Shown here: positions 41,976-55,371 of the stretch, piece by piece
Position numbering within the stretch: the first letter of the stretch is position 1
How the letters are laid out: every line of letters starts with the position of its first letter
NCBI GenBank assembly: GCA_013540605.1
Contig: JABVCK010000005.1
Coordinates: 117,251-181,250 of the forward strand
Length of the DNA: 64,000 nt
From: Bacillota bacterium
Lineage (GTDB): Bacteria; Bacillota; Clostridia; Ch29
Direction: 5' to 3'
Program-made: the position numbers and the translations under genes
The notes under the pieces: model-generated
What the model saw: the letters and a program-made list of their open reading frames with translations, nothing else
Database searches by the model: none
Told to the model about the DNA's origin: nothing

Positions 41976-43367
41976 CTATTTCCCAATGCAAAAATCGTGA
42001 AAAATTCTGTCCACGATCTCTTCGGTGATACTCTCCCCTGTGATCTCTCCAAGGGCTTCCATCGACTCCTTTATGTCTATGGATATCAGATCCAAAGGCA
42101 GTCCTGCATCTATTGATTCGATTGCCTCCAGCAGGCTTTTCCTGGCCCGTTTTAGGCAATCTTCATGCCTGACATTTGTAACCATAACAGGGTCGCTGCT
42201 TCTGACCTGCCCCGAAAATACCATGTCGTGAATTTTTTCCTCAAGGGTGTCCAGCCCTTCATCCTTCAGCAGAGACATCGGAATAACCGGTTTATCCCTG
42301 AATGCTTCCTCAATCTCCCCCATGTCAATTTCAACCTTAAGATCCGTCTTGTTTATAAGCACTATTACCCTTTTCCCCTGTATTATTTCAAAAATTGTCC
42401 TATCCTCTTCGGATATCGGCCGTGCTGCATCAAGCACGAACAGAATCAGGTCAGCCCTGTCCAGGTACTCCTTTGTCTTCTCTACGCCGATTTTCTCCAC
42501 TATGTCTTCGGTCTCTCTTATCCCCGCCGTATCCATTATCCTCAACGGTACACCCTTAATATTTATGTATTCCTCAATTATATCCCTGGTGGTGCCCGGG
42601 ACGTCTGTTACTATTGCCCTATTCTCCCTTAACAGGGCATTCAGCAGCGATGATTTGCCGACATTCGGCTTGCCTACTATTGCTGTCTTAAGCCCTTCCC
42701 GGACCAGTTTCCCGGAGGAAGCCGTCGCTATGAGCCTTTCCAGCATATCTACCGTTTCTTTGGCGCCATGCTCCAGCGCTTCCCTTGTGATTTCCTCAAT
42801 ATCGTGTTCCGGAAAATCTATAGATGCTTCAATCCGGGCCATCATCGCCAGGAGTTTCTCCTTAATAACGCCCAACCTTCGGGACAGACCCCCGTCCAAC
42901 TGGCTCATTGCCGTCCTCAAGCCCATCTCGGATTTTGAGTTGATTATATCGATAACCGCCTCAGCCTGCGATAGGTCTATCCTTCCGTTCAAAAACGCAC
43001 GTTTTGTAAATTCCCCCGGTTCGGCTACCCTCGCCCCTTTATCAACAACCAGCGCCATGACCTTTTTCAGCGGTACGCTGCCTCCGTGGCAATTTATTTC
43101 CACCATATCCTCCCTGGTATACGTTCTAGGCGCCCGCATTGCCGCTACCAGCACCTCATCGACCCTCTCTCCGCTTGTAGGGTCCTTAACATATCCATAA
43201 TTCAACCTCCTGTCAGGCAGATCCCCCAACGGGCTGCCGGAGATCGATTCAAAGATGCTCTCTGCAATGGATATTGCCTCCGGCCCGCTCAACCTGACAA
43301 TTCCTATACCGCTGTCCCCGGGAGCTGTAGCTATTGCTGCGATTGTATCTCCATCCCTAATTACCAA
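41976..43367 (-). CDS. mnmE: tRNA modification GTPase MnmE/TrmE (start approximate)
   Basis: [38 protein letters not shown]-terminal FHDFCIGK. Confidence 0.97.
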   Translation of the reverse strand: MVIRDGDTIAAIATAPGDSGIGIVRLSGPEAISIAESIFESISGSPLGDLPDRRLNYGYVKDPTSGERVDEVLVAAMRAPRTYTREDMVEINCHGGSVPLKKVMALVVDKGARVAEPGEFTKRAFLNGRIDLSQAEAVIDIINSKSEMGLRTAMSQLDGGLSRRLGVIKEKLLAMMARIEASIDFPEHDIEEITREALEHGAKETVDMLERLIATASSGKLVREGLKTAIVGKPNVGKSSLLNALLRENRAIVTDVPGTTRDIIEEYINIKGVPLRIMDTAGIRETEDIVEKIGVEKTKEYLDRADLILFVLDAARPISEEDRTIFEIIQGKRVIVLINKTDLKVEIDMGEIEEAFRDKPVIPMSLLKDEGLDTLEEKIHDMVFSGQVRSSDPVMVTNVRHEDCLKRARKSLLEAIESIDAGLPLDLISIDIKESMEALGEITGESITEEIVDRIFHDFCIGK

Positions 43368-43478
43368 CTCAATCACCTCATGATTATTATACCAAAAAAT
43401 TCCCATTACAATTACCCGGCAAATGTACAAACATAGCGAACAAATAATCTGAAGCAGGTGCCTGGCACCTGCTCCGTT

Positions 43479-44108
43479 TTACTTGACTTTTATTATTACC
43501 TTTCTATAGGGATCTTCTCCTTCGCTTGCCGTAGTAACCCTGCCATCTTCCTGCAAGGTAGAATGTATTATTCTCCTCTCGTAGGGATTCATCGGCTCCA
43601 ATGCGATATCCCTCTTAAGCTTTACCGCTTTGTGCGCTAAATTTCTTGCTAACTGCACCAGGGTTTCTTCCCGCTTTTGCCTGTAATTCTCGGTATCTAT
43701 TATTATCCTGTAATAATCTTCTCCGAACTTTTTATTAACTACAAGGCTTGTTATGTACTGTATTGCATCGAGGGTCTGCCCTCTCCGGCCTATCAGTATA
43801 CCCATATTGGGACCTTTGAATTCTACCTTTATTACCTTATCCGGCTCTTCCTTTGCCAGAACTCTCCCATCAATGTTCATGGACTTCAGAAGCTTCTCCA
43901 GGAATTCTCTTGCTGTATCAACGGGGGTTGTTTTAAGGGTAACCCTGACCTTGCCCGGTTTGCTGTTTATTAAGCCCAACAGCCCCCTCTCGGGTTCCTC
44001 AAGAATATCAATCTTTACGTCATCCAGGTCTACCTTCAGCTCTTCTATTGCCAGGCGCACCGCTTCCTGTATAGTTTTCCCGGTTTTTTCTATAGATTTT
44101 GCCGTCAA
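43479..44108 (-). CDS. jag: Jag/KhpB (SpoIIIJ-associated RNA-binding protein)
   Basis: Jag_N, KH GILIGRRGQTLDAIQYI, R3H MNPYERRIIHSTLQ. Confidence 0.95.
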   Translation of the reverse strand: MTAKSIEKTGKTIQEAVRLAIEELKVDLDDVKIDILEEPERGLLGLINSKPGKVRVTLKTTPVDTAREFLEKLLKSMNIDGRVLAKEEPDKVIKVEFKGPNMGILIGRRGQTLDAIQYITSLVVNKKFGEDYYRIIIDTENYRQKREETLVQLARNLAHKAVKLKRDIALEPMNPYERRIIHSTLQEDGRVTTASEGEDPYRKVIIKVK

Positions 44109-44761
44109 TTGGACTCCTCCTTAACAACCTTACCAGATCTCATCGTAAAATACTGCTGAATTATCTGGAACAGGTTACTTAAAACCCAATACAGCGCTAG
44201 TCCTGAAGCGAATTGCATGCTGAACCACCCAATCATTAGCGGCATCACAATATTCATTGTATTCTGGGAAGAGTTGCTTGCACTGCCTGTACTCATCATC
44301 TTGGATTGATAGTAAGTAGTTGCCGCTGCCAGCACAGGCAATATATAAAGCCTGTCCGGCGCCGATAAGTCTTTTATCCATAAAAAGCTTTGCGTAACTG
44401 CTTCTTGTGCAATATTATAATCAGTGGGTGTTCTTAGAACTTGAAATAGCGCAAAAATGATAGGAAGCTGGATTAATAGCGGCAGGCATCCGCTGGCCGG
44501 GTTCACGTTATGCTGTCTGTACAGTTCCATAGTCTTCTCATTAAGCTTCTGTTTATCATTGGCATACTTCTTCTGCAGTTCCTTTATCTTTGGATTTATT
44601 TCCTGCATCTGTTTCATCGATTTTGTCTGTTTTAACGTAAGGGGTAATAACACAACTTTGATAATCAATGTAAATATTACTATGGTAAGCCCATAACTGT
44701 TTACTATACCAAAAATATAACTTAAAAGTAAGCCTAATGGCTGAGCAATTGCCCTAATCAA
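44105..44761 (-). CDS. yidC: Membrane protein insertase YidC/SpoIIIJ
   Basis: VVLLPLTLKQTKSMKQMQEINPKIKELQKKY. Confidence 0.96.
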   Translation of the reverse strand: MIRAIAQPLGLLLSYIFGIVNSYGLTIVIFTLIIKVVLLPLTLKQTKSMKQMQEINPKIKELQKKYANDKQKLNEKTMELYRQHNVNPASGCLPLLIQLPIIFALFQVLRTPTDYNIAQEAVTQSFLWIKDLSAPDRLYILPVLAAATTYYQSKMMSTGSASNSSQNTMNIVMPLMIGWFSMQFASGLALYWVLSNLFQIIQQYFTMRSGKVVKEESN

Positions 44762-44784
44762 ACCATCTCCCCCTAATCTGTATA

Positions 44785-44994
44785 TTATTTAACGGGGTCA
44801 TAACCTCCGGGGTTAAAGGGGTGACACCTCAGTATCCTTTTCCCGGCCATTATTGTCCCTTTAAATGCACCGTATTTTTCAATCGCCTGTATTGAATATT
44901 CGGAACAGGTCGGGTAAAACCTGCATTTTCCGGCTTTAATCGGAGAAATATACTTTCTATATATCTCAATAACGTATATTAGTATTCTCTTCAT
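44785..44994 (-). CDS. yidD: Membrane protein insertion efficiency factor YidD
   Basis: [31 protein letters not shown]...[13 protein letters not shown]. Confidence 0.97.
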   Translation of the reverse strand: MKRILIYVIEIYRKYISPIKAGKCRFYPTCSEYSIQAIEKYGAFKGTIMAGKRILRCHPFNPGGYDPVK

Positions 44995-45009
44995 AAAATA
45001 AATCCTTCT

Positions 45010-45345
45010 TTATATGTATAGATTATGTCTCAAAAATAGGTTGTCCATCCATTTTTCAATCTCTTTGTAATCCGCATTTTTCGCCTGCACCCGCGATACA
45101 AAAACCAAATCATAACCGTTTTTCAGCCTATGGGCCTGTTTCCTGTATACCTCTTTTATCAATCTCTTTATCCTGTTCCTGACTACACTCTTTCCGACTT
45201 TACGGCTCACGCTGATGCCTATTCTATTATTGAACCCGCCGTTTTCCAGCACATATAAGACAAGTACGGGATTTACTTTGCTCTTTCCTTTATTATATAC
45301 CCTGGCAAATTCTCTGCTCTTTCTTAATGCAATTATTTCCACCAT
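45010..45345 (-). CDS. rnpA: Ribonuclease P protein component
   Basis: RNRIKRLIKEVYR plus position. Confidence 0.95.
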   Translation of the reverse strand: MVEIIALRKSREFARVYNKGKSKVNPVLVLYVLENGGFNNRIGISVSRKVGKSVVRNRIKRLIKEVYRKQAHRLKNGYDLVFVSRVQAKNADYKEIEKWMDNLFLRHNLYI

Positions 45346-45422
45346 TTCAATCCCTTCTTATCCTTCCCTGCCCTTTTAAGTCAAAATGCCCCATTCTACA
45401 AAAAAGGCCTCCAACGGCGGCC

Positions 45423-45557
45423 TTATGCTGTCAATTTCTTCCTTCCTTTCTTCCTCCTTCTGCTCAATACCTTTCTGCCAGAACTGGTTTTCATTCTTTT
45501 CATGAAACCATGCTCTTTTTTTCTCTGCCTTTTTTTCGGCTGGTATGTCATTTTCAT
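45423..45557 (-). CDS. rpmH: 50S ribosomal protein L34
   Basis: [44 protein letters not shown]. Confidence 0.97.
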   Translation of the reverse strand: MKMTYQPKKRQRKKEHGFMKRMKTSSGRKVLSRRRKKGRKKLTA

Positions 45558-45608
45558 AATGTCCACCCCCTTCTTGTAGCTTATATCCTTTAAAGCATAA
45601 TCCTCCAA

Positions 45609-45971
45609 TTTATATATAGATTATAGCTTTATTACAAATAGGTGTCAAGAAAATGAGATTGTGGATATATTTTATTTTGCAGGTTATTTTTTGTGGATAT
45701 CTTGCCAATAATTATTGATAACACCATAATTATCTGTTATCATAATATAGAATCTGTTGATAAAAACTATAAATTAACATAATTTATTCACATATTGTGG
45801 ATATGTTTGTGTATAAATATTTATTGTTTACTATTATTCTGGATTTTATTCGTGTTACCATAATATTATCTTTACAAACAACTAACATTTTACCCCCTTT
45901 ATCTCCACATTTTTATTAGTTTCCCTGGGGATAAAAATTATTCCTACACGCTTTTATATTTATGTGGACAA
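45609..45971. other. oriC: Origin of replication (oriC), rpmH-dnaA intergenic part: AT-rich with DnaA-box variants
   Basis: TGTGGATAT at 45660, 45692, 45796; TTATTCACA at 45784; TGTGGACAA at 45963; strand switch of flanking genes; dnaA context. Confidence 0.8.
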
Positions 45972-45997
45972 CCTGTTACTAGTACAAGGTGTATAAT

Positions 45998-46222
45998 GGG
46001 GGACATTCCTTATACGTAGTTGCCAGTTGTCAGATAGAAGTCGACAGTTGACAGAATATAGTTGCCAGTTAACAGTTCCCGGTTGCCAGAATGAAAACTT
46101 CAGAGACCTACCCTGACGCCTGTAATCTGTGATCTGTGATCTGTGAACTAGCAGCGGTGTGTCCCCATACCGATCGGGGACATTCCGCAGCAAGGAATAC
46201 CCGATTGTAGCGGTGTGTCCCC
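45998..46222. repeat. Composite palindromic repeat, copy C (inverted core), ending 21 nt upstream of dnaA ATG
   Basis: GGGGGACATTCC ... TTGCCAGAATGAAAACTTCAGAGACCTACCCTGACG ... plus 47-bp GGGGACATTCCGC...GCGGTGTGTCCCC module at 46176-46222. Confidence 0.8.
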
Positions 46223-46243
46223 ATACCTTAAAGGAGGATTAAT

Positions 46244-47587
46244 ATGCAAGACAATCTCATTTCAATCTGGGAAAGTGCTCTAAAATTAATAAAAGGTGAG
46301 CTGGCCGAAGTAAGCTTTAATACCTGGTTTAAAGTTATAAAACCGGTTGAGGAAAAGAATGATATTATAATACTAAGCGTCCCAACGGATTTTATTAAGA
46401 ATATACTTGAGGCCAGATATGTCAATTTAATTTTTAACGCTCTAAAGCAGGTCACTGATAAGGAATACGAGATTAAACTCATACTGCCTGAAGAAGAGAA
46501 TGACACGAATGTATACAGTCAGAACAATAATAAGAGCAGAAATAGCATCCAGGAATCAGAATCCGCGAATATGCTGAATCCAAAATATGTCTTTGACACA
46601 TTCGTTATAGGAAACAGCAACCGTTTCGCCCATGCTGCTTCCCTCGCAGTAGCCGAAGCTCCTGCCCGTGCGTACAATCCTCTTTTTTTATATGGAGGCG
46701 TGGGCCTGGGCAAAACACATCTTATGCATGCAATAGGACATTATATTCTGCGAAACAACCCAAAAACACGTGTTCTTTATACTACTTCTGAAAAATTCAC
46801 CAATGATCTGATTAATTCAATCAGGGATGACAAAAACGTAGAATTCAGAAATAGATATAGGACAACGGACGTACTGCTTGTCGACGATATACAATTTATA
46901 GCTGACAAAGAGCGGACTCAGGAGGAATTTTTCCATACATTCAATTCCCTCTATGAGGCAAGCAAACAGATAATAATCTCAAGCGACAGACCTCCTAAGG
47001 AGATACCTACCCTCGAGGATAGGCTGCGTTCAAGGTTTGAATGGGGTCTTATTTGCGATATACAGCCCCCTGACCTTGAAACAAGAATTGCCATCCTCAA
47101 GAAAAAAGCTAATGTCGAAAACCTAATCATACCCGATGAGGTGCTTATATTTATCGCTAAAAAAATAGAATCCAACATAAGAGAGCTTGAGGGAGCTTTG
47201 ATAAGGATTGTTGCTTATTCTTCCCTTACGAACCGTGATATAAACCTTGACCTGACACAGGAAGCCCTTAAGGATTTCTTTTCAAATTCTAAACCAAGGG
47301 TAATAAACGTCGATTTGATAAAAAAGGTTATCTCCGAGTATTATTCAATAAAAATTGAAGACTTTAAATCGAAAAAACGTACCCGCTCAATAGCTTTTCC
47401 AAGGCAGGTAGCAATGTACCTTACAAGGGAACTTACCGATTTGTCGTTACCAAAAATTGGAGAGGAGTTTGGCGGCCGTGACCATACAACGGTGATGCAT
47501 GCCTATGATAAAATCACAGCCGAGCTCCAGAATGACGAATCTTTGAGGATGGCCATCAATGAAATACATAAGAGGCTTAATAGCTAG
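46244..47587 (+). CDS. dnaA: Chromosomal replication initiator protein DnaA
   Basis: [59 protein letters not shown]. Confidence 0.99.
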   Translation: MQDNLISIWESALKLIKGELAEVSFNTWFKVIKPVEEKNDIIILSVPTDFIKNILEARYVNLIFNALKQVTDKEYEIKLILPEEENDTNVYSQNNNKSRNSIQESESANMLNPKYVFDTFVIGNSNRFAHAASLAVAEAPARAYNPLFLYGGVGLGKTHLMHAIGHYILRNNPKTRVLYTTSEKFTNDLINSIRDDKNVEFRNRYRTTDVLLVDDIQFIADKERTQEEFFHTFNSLYEASKQIIISSDRPPKEIPTLEDRLRSRFEWGLICDIQPPDLETRIAILKKKANVENLIIPDEVLIFIAKKIESNIRELEGALIRIVAYSSLTNRDINLDLTQEALKDFFSNSKPRVINVDLIKKVISEYYSIKIEDFKSKKRTRSIAFPRQVAMYLTRELTDLSLPKIGEEFGGRDHTTVMHAYDKITAELQNDESLRMAINEIHKRLNS

Positions 47588-47591
47588 AACA

Positions 47592-47645
47592 AAATAATCA
47601 ACAGGTTTTTGTGAACAGCTTGTTAGTAACCTGTTGATTATTTTC
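47592..47645. terminator. Hairpin with 17-bp arms AAAATAATCAACAGGTT/AACCTGTTGATTATTTT downstream of dnaA
   Basis: Perfect inverted repeat with A/T-rich outer parts. Confidence 0.7.
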
Positions 47646-47832
47646 GCTCTATTTCATCACCTTTTTACAACCTTTAATATGTGGAAAAATACTTACACAT
47701 TATCAACATTCAGCTAACATTCTGCTTTGTTGAATCTCTATATATTGCTTCTGTTTTCCACATATCTACACCCCCTACTACTATTACTACTATTTATTAT
47801 TATTTTTCTATATATAAAATTTGGATTGGAGG

Positions 47833-47841
47833 TTATCCACA
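47833..47841. promoter_or_regulatory. Consensus DnaA box TTATCCACA at dnaN start codon
   Basis: Exact match; its last base is the A of the dnaN ATG. Confidence 0.7.
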
Positions 47842-48944
47842 TGAAGGTCATTTGCAACAGAGACAGCTTGCTCGAAGGAATCATTACCGCTCAAAAAGCT
47901 GTATCAACCAGAACCACCCTTCCGATTCTCCAGGGGATCCTATTCGACTGCCGTTCAACGGCGCTAAGGGTTACGGCAACAGATCTTGAGTTGGGAATAG
48001 AATGCAGAATAGACGCTGAAATTCTGGAACAAGGTTGGGTAGTCCTGGATTCGAGGTTGCTGGGTGAAATCATCAGGAAACTGCCGGCTGCAGATGTGGA
48101 GATCACAATAGATGAAAGAAATATTGCGCGGATTAAATGCATGAACTCATGCTTTAATATACAGGGACAAGCCGGAGGGGAGTTTCCGGAACTTAATAAA
48201 GTAGAAGGAGAAAAGAGAATGAGGCTTCCCCAGGACCTTTTCAGAAGTATGATAAGGCAGACGGTTTTTGCATGTGCAGTTGATGAAACAAGGCCTATTC
48301 TTACCGGGGCCCTGCTGGAGAGTTCGGGGAATCAGCTGAACATGGTAGCGTTGGATGGCTTCAGGCTGGCCCTCAGAACTGTAAGCATCGATAAGGACGC
48401 TGATGCTATCTCCGCAGTAATACCATCCAAGACCCTCAATGAGATATACAAAATTTACAAGGATCAACAGGATAAAGTCGATGTTGAGTTTACAGGGAAT
48501 CAAATCATGTTCAGCATGGGAAACACAAGGGTTATTTCGAGGCTTCTGGAAGGGGATTTTATTAACTATAGGCAAATTATTCCTGAAGAATATACAACAA
48601 AAGTTAAAGTTAATACATTGGATTTTCTCGAAAGCTGCGAAAGAGCGTCTTTGCTTGCCAGAGAGGGGAAGAACAATTTAATAAAGCTAAAGATAAGCGA
48701 AGAAAAAATCGAAGTCATGTCCAATGCGGAAATCGGGGAAGTTCATGAAGAGATTAATGTAGTTACTGAAGGAAAGGATATAGAAATTGCTTTCAATTCA
48801 AAGTATTTGATTGATGTACTTAAAGTTATCGAAAGTGAATTAATAACCATGGAGTTTACTACCAATGTAAGTCCATGTATAATTAAACCGTTAGATAGTG
48901 AGGCATATGTTTACCTGCTGCTGCCGGTAAGAGTTATAGCATAA
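47841..48944 (+). CDS. dnaN: DNA polymerase III beta subunit
   Basis: MKVICNRDSLLEGIITAQKAVSTRTTLPILQGILFD. Confidence 0.98.
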   Translation: MKVICNRDSLLEGIITAQKAVSTRTTLPILQGILFDCRSTALRVTATDLELGIECRIDAEILEQGWVVLDSRLLGEIIRKLPAADVEITIDERNIARIKCMNSCFNIQGQAGGEFPELNKVEGEKRMRLPQDLFRSMIRQTVFACAVDETRPILTGALLESSGNQLNMVALDGFRLALRTVSIDKDADAISAVIPSKTLNEIYKIYKDQQDKVDVEFTGNQIMFSMGNTRVISRLLEGDFINYRQIIPEEYTTKVKVNTLDFLESCERASLLAREGKNNLIKLKISEEKIEVMSNAEIGEVHEEINVVTEGKDIEIAFNSKYLIDVLKVIESELITMEFTTNVSPCIIKPLDSEAYVYLLLPVRVIA

Positions 48945-48958
48945 TAGGAGATGTTTAG

Positions 48959-49165
48959 ATGGAAATAAAGATTAAAGGAGACTATATCACCCTAAGTCAA
49001 ATCTTGAAGCTTTCTGGAGCTGCTTCTACCGGTGGAGAGGCTAAATTCATGATACTTGACGGAAGGGTACGGGTTAACGGTCGAATAGTAAACCAGAGGA
49101 ACATGAAAATTTTCTCCGGCGATATTGTGGAAGTAGACGATGGCGTGAGAATAAAAGCGCTTTAA
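48959..49165 (+). CDS. yaaA: S4-domain RNA-binding protein YaaA
   Basis: ITLSQILKLSGAASTGGEAKFMILDGRVRVNGRI; dnaN-recF context. Confidence 0.93.
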   Translation: MEIKIKGDYITLSQILKLSGAASTGGEAKFMILDGRVRVNGRIVNQRNMKIFSGDIVEVDDGVRIKAL

Positions 49166-49188
49166 ATAAGAACATATGTTTGTATATC

Positions 49189-49235
49189 GGGGACATTCCG
49201 CGGCAAGGAATACCCGATCGCAGCGGTGTGTCCCC
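49189..49235. repeat. 47-bp palindromic repeat, copy E (recF leader)
   Basis: GGGGACATTCCGCGGCAAGGAATACCCGATCGCAGCGGTGTGTCCCC; differs at 3 positions from 46176-46222. Confidence 0.85.
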
Positions 49236-49277
49236 ATACCTTATAAATTATGATATACTCGATAGGGGTGTATTTAT

Positions 49278-50402
49278 TTGTACCTTGAGCACCTCAAACT
49301 CGTCAATTACAGGAACTATAGAGAACAGGAAACGGAGTTCAGCCCGAACTTTAATTTTTTGGTTGGAAATAACGCCCAGGGTAAGACTAATATAATTGAG
49401 GCGATTCACTACCTGTCAACCGGAAAATCATACAGGACGCAGATCGATAAGGAGCTTATCCGGTGGGGAACCGGGTCCCTGTACATGAAAGGCAATGTAT
49501 TTCATACGCGGGATATACAGAAAGCTATAGAAGTTGGGATTAGCGGCAAGAATAAGAAGGTAAGGGTTAACGGAATAGACATAAAGAAGAGGGGTGAACT
49601 GCTGGGCAACCTTAGTGCAGTGATTTTTTCTCCGGAGGAACTAAAACTGGTTAAAGAAGGCCCCGGTTTCAGAAGAAGATTCATGGACCAGGAAATAATA
49701 CAGATGAAGCGGTCGTATTACTACTCTCTCAACAGTTATAACAGGGTGTTGATACAAAGGAATTCGCTTTTAAAGGAAATACCCTACAGGAAGGATAAAA
49801 GGGATTCGTTGGCTGTTTGGGACGAACAGCTTGCCCATTACGGGTCAAAGATAATATATGACAGGATACAATTTGTAAAGAAGCTGTCCATGCTTGCAAA
49901 ATCAATGCATAGGACGATTACCAGGGGTACTGAAGAACTTGAGATAGATTACTGCTCCTGTGTGGAATTTGATGAGGAAACAGGCCGCAGTGAAATAGAG
50001 AGAATGTTTAGAGACAGCATTAAAGAAATGCAGGAAAAGGACATCAGAACAGGGGTTACGGGTTTTGGTCCCCACCGGGAAGACCTTGGGGTCAGCGTGA
50101 ATGGAACAGATGTGAGAAAGTACGGGTCCCAAGGACAGCAAAGGACAGCAGCGCTATCGATGAAACTATCGGAGATCGAGTTGATTAAAGGAGAAACAGG
50201 AGAATATCCTGTTTTACTGCTGGACGATGTAATGTCCGAACTGGACCCGCAAAGGCAGGAGTATATTTTGAACAACCTGGAGCATGTACAGGTTTTTATA
50301 ACATGTACCGGCCTGTCCGAAATAATGAAAAAAAGTAATAAACAGGGAAAGGTTTTTACGGTAAATAGTGGTATAATAACAGAGGAAAGGGATTCTACGT
50401 GA
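49278..50402 (+). CDS. recF: DNA replication and repair protein RecF
   Basis: MYLEHLKLVNYRNYREQETEFSPNFNFLVGNNAQGKTNIIEAI. Confidence 0.98.
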   Translation: MYLEHLKLVNYRNYREQETEFSPNFNFLVGNNAQGKTNIIEAIHYLSTGKSYRTQIDKELIRWGTGSLYMKGNVFHTRDIQKAIEVGISGKNKKVRVNGIDIKKRGELLGNLSAVIFSPEELKLVKEGPGFRRRFMDQEIIQMKRSYYYSLNSYNRVLIQRNSLLKEIPYRKDKRDSLAVWDEQLAHYGSKIIYDRIQFVKKLSMLAKSMHRTITRGTEELEIDYCSCVEFDEETGRSEIERMFRDSIKEMQEKDIRTGVTGFGPHREDLGVSVNGTDVRKYGSQGQQRTAALSMKLSEIELIKGETGEYPVLLLDDVMSELDPQRQEYILNNLEHVQVFITCTGLSEIMKKSNKQGKVFTVNSGIITEERDST

Positions 50403-50420
50403 TGATAGGGGAGGGCTAAG

Positions 50421-50717
50421 ATGTTCCTGCATCTGGGAAAAAATGTGGTAGTTCACCTGGAAGATGTTATCGCAATAATAGATCTGAATTCCAATACACG
50501 GTCTAAGGATACCATCGAATTCATAAAAATCGCAGAAGAAGAGGGATTTATCGAGAGAATTTCTGACGAGGAGACAAAATCCATAATAATTGCGGAAAAG
50601 GTTGAAAAAAATAGAAATAAGAAAAGGGTAAGGAAAAGCGTTGTCTATTTTTCTCCTATATCTTCAGCTACTTTGTGCAAAAGAGCAGGTTTTATGCAGG
50701 ATATTTCATCTGTTTAG
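50421..50717 (+). CDS. remB: DUF370 / extracellular matrix regulator RemB-like
   Basis: MFLHLGKNVVVHLEDVIAIIDLNS; between recF and gyrB. Confidence 0.85.
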   Translation: MFLHLGKNVVVHLEDVIAIIDLNSNTRSKDTIEFIKIAEEEGFIERISDEETKSIIIAEKVEKNRNKKRVRKSVVYFSPISSATLCKRAGFMQDISSV

Positions 50718-50771
50718 CGAACATAAGCACCGGCTCTGGGGTTACCTGGAGTCTTTTTGTAGTTTATATAG

Positions 50772-52730
<1,959 letters not shown>

Positions 52731-52735
52731 TGTCA

Positions 52736-52877
52736 GGGGACACACCATCTATCAGTTGCCAGTTACCAGATGACAGATGACAGACGTCAGGGCTAGGTTA
52801 TGGGGTAAAAACCCAAAGACCTAACCCGGACACCTGTGAACTGTGATCTGCAAGCTGTAATCTGGAGGAATGTCCCC
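52736..52877. repeat. Composite palindromic repeat, copy D, between gyrB and gyrA
   Basis: GGGGACACACC ... GACGTCAGGGCTAGGTTATGGGGTAAAAACCCAAAGACCTAACCC ... GGAATGTCCCC. Confidence 0.75.
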
Positions 52878-52896
52878 AATATAAGGGGGAAATTTT

Positions 52897-55323
52897 ATGG
52901 CACAGGCAAAGGAAAGCATAGTTCCTGTTGATATACAGCAGGAAATGAAAAAATCATACATTGATTACGCGATGAGCGTAATTGTCAGCAGGGCTCTTCC
53001 CGATGTTAGGGACGGTCTGAAGCCCGTTCACAGAAGAATACTATACGCGATGAATGAGCTGGGGCTGACTCCCGATAAACCCCATAGAAAATCTGCCCGT
53101 ATCGTCGGAGACGTACTTGGTAAATACCATCCCCACGGCGATACCGCGGTGTATGAAGCTATGGTGAGAATGGCCCAGGAGTTTTCCACAAGGCTTCCGC
53201 TGGTTGACGGACACGGCAACTTTGGTTCTATCGACGGAGACGGTGCTGCCGCCATGCGTTATACCGAGGCGCGTATGTCCAAGATAGCCTTGGAGATGCT
53301 GCGGGATATAAACAAGGAGACCGTGGATTTTATCCCAAACTTCGATGAGACCTTAAAGGAACCTGTTGTTTTACCGTCAAGGTTTCCTAACATTTTAGTA
53401 AACGGCGCATCCGGGATCGCTGTAGGAATGGCCACCAGCATACCCCCGCACAACCTTGGTGAAGTAATAGATGGAGTCATAAAGGTCATAGATGACCCCG
53501 ATGTTGAGATAAAAGAACTGGTAAAAGCAGTAAAAGGTCCGGACTTTCCTACCGGGGCTATCATAATGGGAAAGAACTCCATAAAGGAAGCATATATGAC
53601 AGGCAAGGGAAAAGTAACCGTAAGGGCCAAGGCAAACATTGAAACCCAAGCCGGAAACAGGAATGCGATAATTATAAATGAGATACCTTACCAGGTGAAT
53701 AAATCAAAGCTTATTGAAAAAATTGCAGACCTGGTAAGGGACAAGAAGATAGAGGGCATCTCGGACATACGGGATGAATCCGACCGTAAGGGTATGAGAA
53801 TTGTAATTGAGCTGAAAAGGGATGTCAATCCCAAGGTTGTGCTGAACCTTCTATACAAGTATTCCCAGCTCCAGGATACTTTCAGCATAATAATGATTGC
53901 TCTGGTGGATGGCCAGCCCAGGATCCTTAACCTGAAGGAAATCCTTGTGAAATACGTTGAGCATCAAAAGGAAGTCATCACGCGAAGGACTATCTATGAC
54001 CTGAACAGGGCGGAGGACAGGGCTCATATACTTGAAGGATTGAAGATTGCCCTGGACAATCTGGACAGGGTAATCAAACTGATAAGGGGCTCGGAAAACG
54101 TCCAGGTCGCCAAGGAAGGCCTGATGAACGAGTTCAACCTTTCGGAAAAACAAGCCCAGGCTATACTGGATATGAGGCTGCAAAGACTTACCGGTCTTGA
54201 AAGGGAAAAAATAGATTTAGAGTATAAGGAACTACTGGAAAAGATACGTTATTACAAAGAGGTACTGGAAAAGGAAGAGCTGTTGAACAGCATCATAAAG
54301 GAAGAACTCATAGAGATAAAAGAAAAATATGCCGATGAGAGAAGGTCAAAGATAACCCACGAGGCAGAGGATTTCAATGTTGAAGACCTGATCGAAGAGC
54401 AGGAGGTAGCAATAACCCTGACCCACTTTGGATATATAAAGAGGGTTCCCGCTGACGCTTACAGGAGCCAGAGACGGGGAGGAAGGGGAGTGACAGCCCT
54501 AACAACAAAGAACGAAGATTTTGTCGAGAACATCTTTATTACCTCCACCCATAACTACATCCTGTTCTTTACAAACCTTGGGAAACTGTATAGGTTGAAG
54601 GCCTTTGAGGTGCCCGAGGCCGGGAGACAGGCCAAGGGGACGGCTATAGTTAACCTGCTGCAGCTTGAGAGCACAGAGAAGGTAACCGCCGTCATCCCGA
54701 TAAAGGAGTATGACGACGACAAATATATGTTTTTTGCTACAAAGCAAGGATTGGTTAAGAAGACGCCGTTATCTGAATATAACTCCTATAGAAAGAACGG
54801 ACTTCAGGCAATAGGGCTTAGGGAAGATGATGAATTGATCGGGGTTAAGCTCACTGAAGGGAACGATGAGATACTATTGGTGACAAAGAAAGGCTATTCC
54901 ATAAGGTTTAAGGAAGACGACGTAAGAAGTATGGGCAGAACTGCCCACGGCGTTAAGGGTATAACACTTGCTAAAGGCGATAAAGCGGTAGGGATGGACC
55001 TTGTGAAACAGGATGCCGACCTTCTCATCGTGTCTGAGCGGGGATACGGCAAGAGAACCGACATTGACGAGTATAGTGTCCAGAACAGAGGCGGGAAAGG
55101 ATTAAAAACCTATAAGATTACCAAGAAAACCGGAGATATAGTCGGGATAAAAGTAGTAGGTGAAAATGATGATATTATGCTCATTACAAAGGACGGTATA
55201 GTTATCAGGCTTAACGTTAAAGGAATTTCCAGATTGGGCAGAATAACCCAGGGGGTCACGCTCATGAAGTTCAATAAGGATAATTCTGTCGTATCGATAG
55301 CAAAGATTGAAAGCGAAGAATAA
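52897..55323 (+). CDS. gyrA: DNA gyrase subunit A
   Basis: [32 protein letters not shown]. Confidence 0.99.
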   Translation: MAQAKESIVPVDIQQEMKKSYIDYAMSVIVSRALPDVRDGLKPVHRRILYAMNELGLTPDKPHRKSARIVGDVLGKYHPHGDTAVYEAMVRMAQEFSTRLPLVDGHGNFGSIDGDGAAAMRYTEARMSKIALEMLRDINKETVDFIPNFDETLKEPVVLPSRFPNILVNGASGIAVGMATSIPPHNLGEVIDGVIKVIDDPDVEIKELVKAVKGPDFPTGAIIMGKNSIKEAYMTGKGKVTVRAKANIETQAGNRNAIIINEIPYQVNKSKLIEKIADLVRDKKIEGISDIRDESDRKGMRIVIELKRDVNPKVVLNLLYKYSQLQDTFSIIMIALVDGQPRILNLKEILVKYVEHQKEVITRRTIYDLNRAEDRAHILEGLKIALDNLDRVIKLIRGSENVQVAKEGLMNEFNLSEKQAQAILDMRLQRLTGLEREKIDLEYKELLEKIRYYKEVLEKEELLNSIIKEELIEIKEKYADERRSKITHEAEDFNVEDLIEEQEVAITLTHFGYIKRVPADAYRSQRRGGRGVTALTTKNEDFVENIFITSTHNYILFFTNLGKLYRLKAFEVPEAGRQAKGTAIVNLLQLESTEKVTAVIPIKEYDDDKYMFFATKQGLVKKTPLSEYNSYRKNGLQAIGLREDDELIGVKLTEGNDEILLVTKKGYSIRFKEDDVRSMGRTAHGVKGITLAKGDKAVGMDLVKQDADLLIVSERGYGKRTDIDEYSVQNRGGKGLKTYKITKKTGDIVGIKVVGENDDIMLITKDGIVIRLNVKGISRLGRITQGVTLMKFNKDNSVVSIAKIESEE

Positions 55324-55371
55324 ATATTTGAATAATACTGTGTGAAGCACAGCAAAGGGGGTAAAAATAAT

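Noticed and set aside
42247-43200. 317-aa plus-strand ORF opposite mnmE
   Set aside because: Ser-rich antisense shadow of mnmE.
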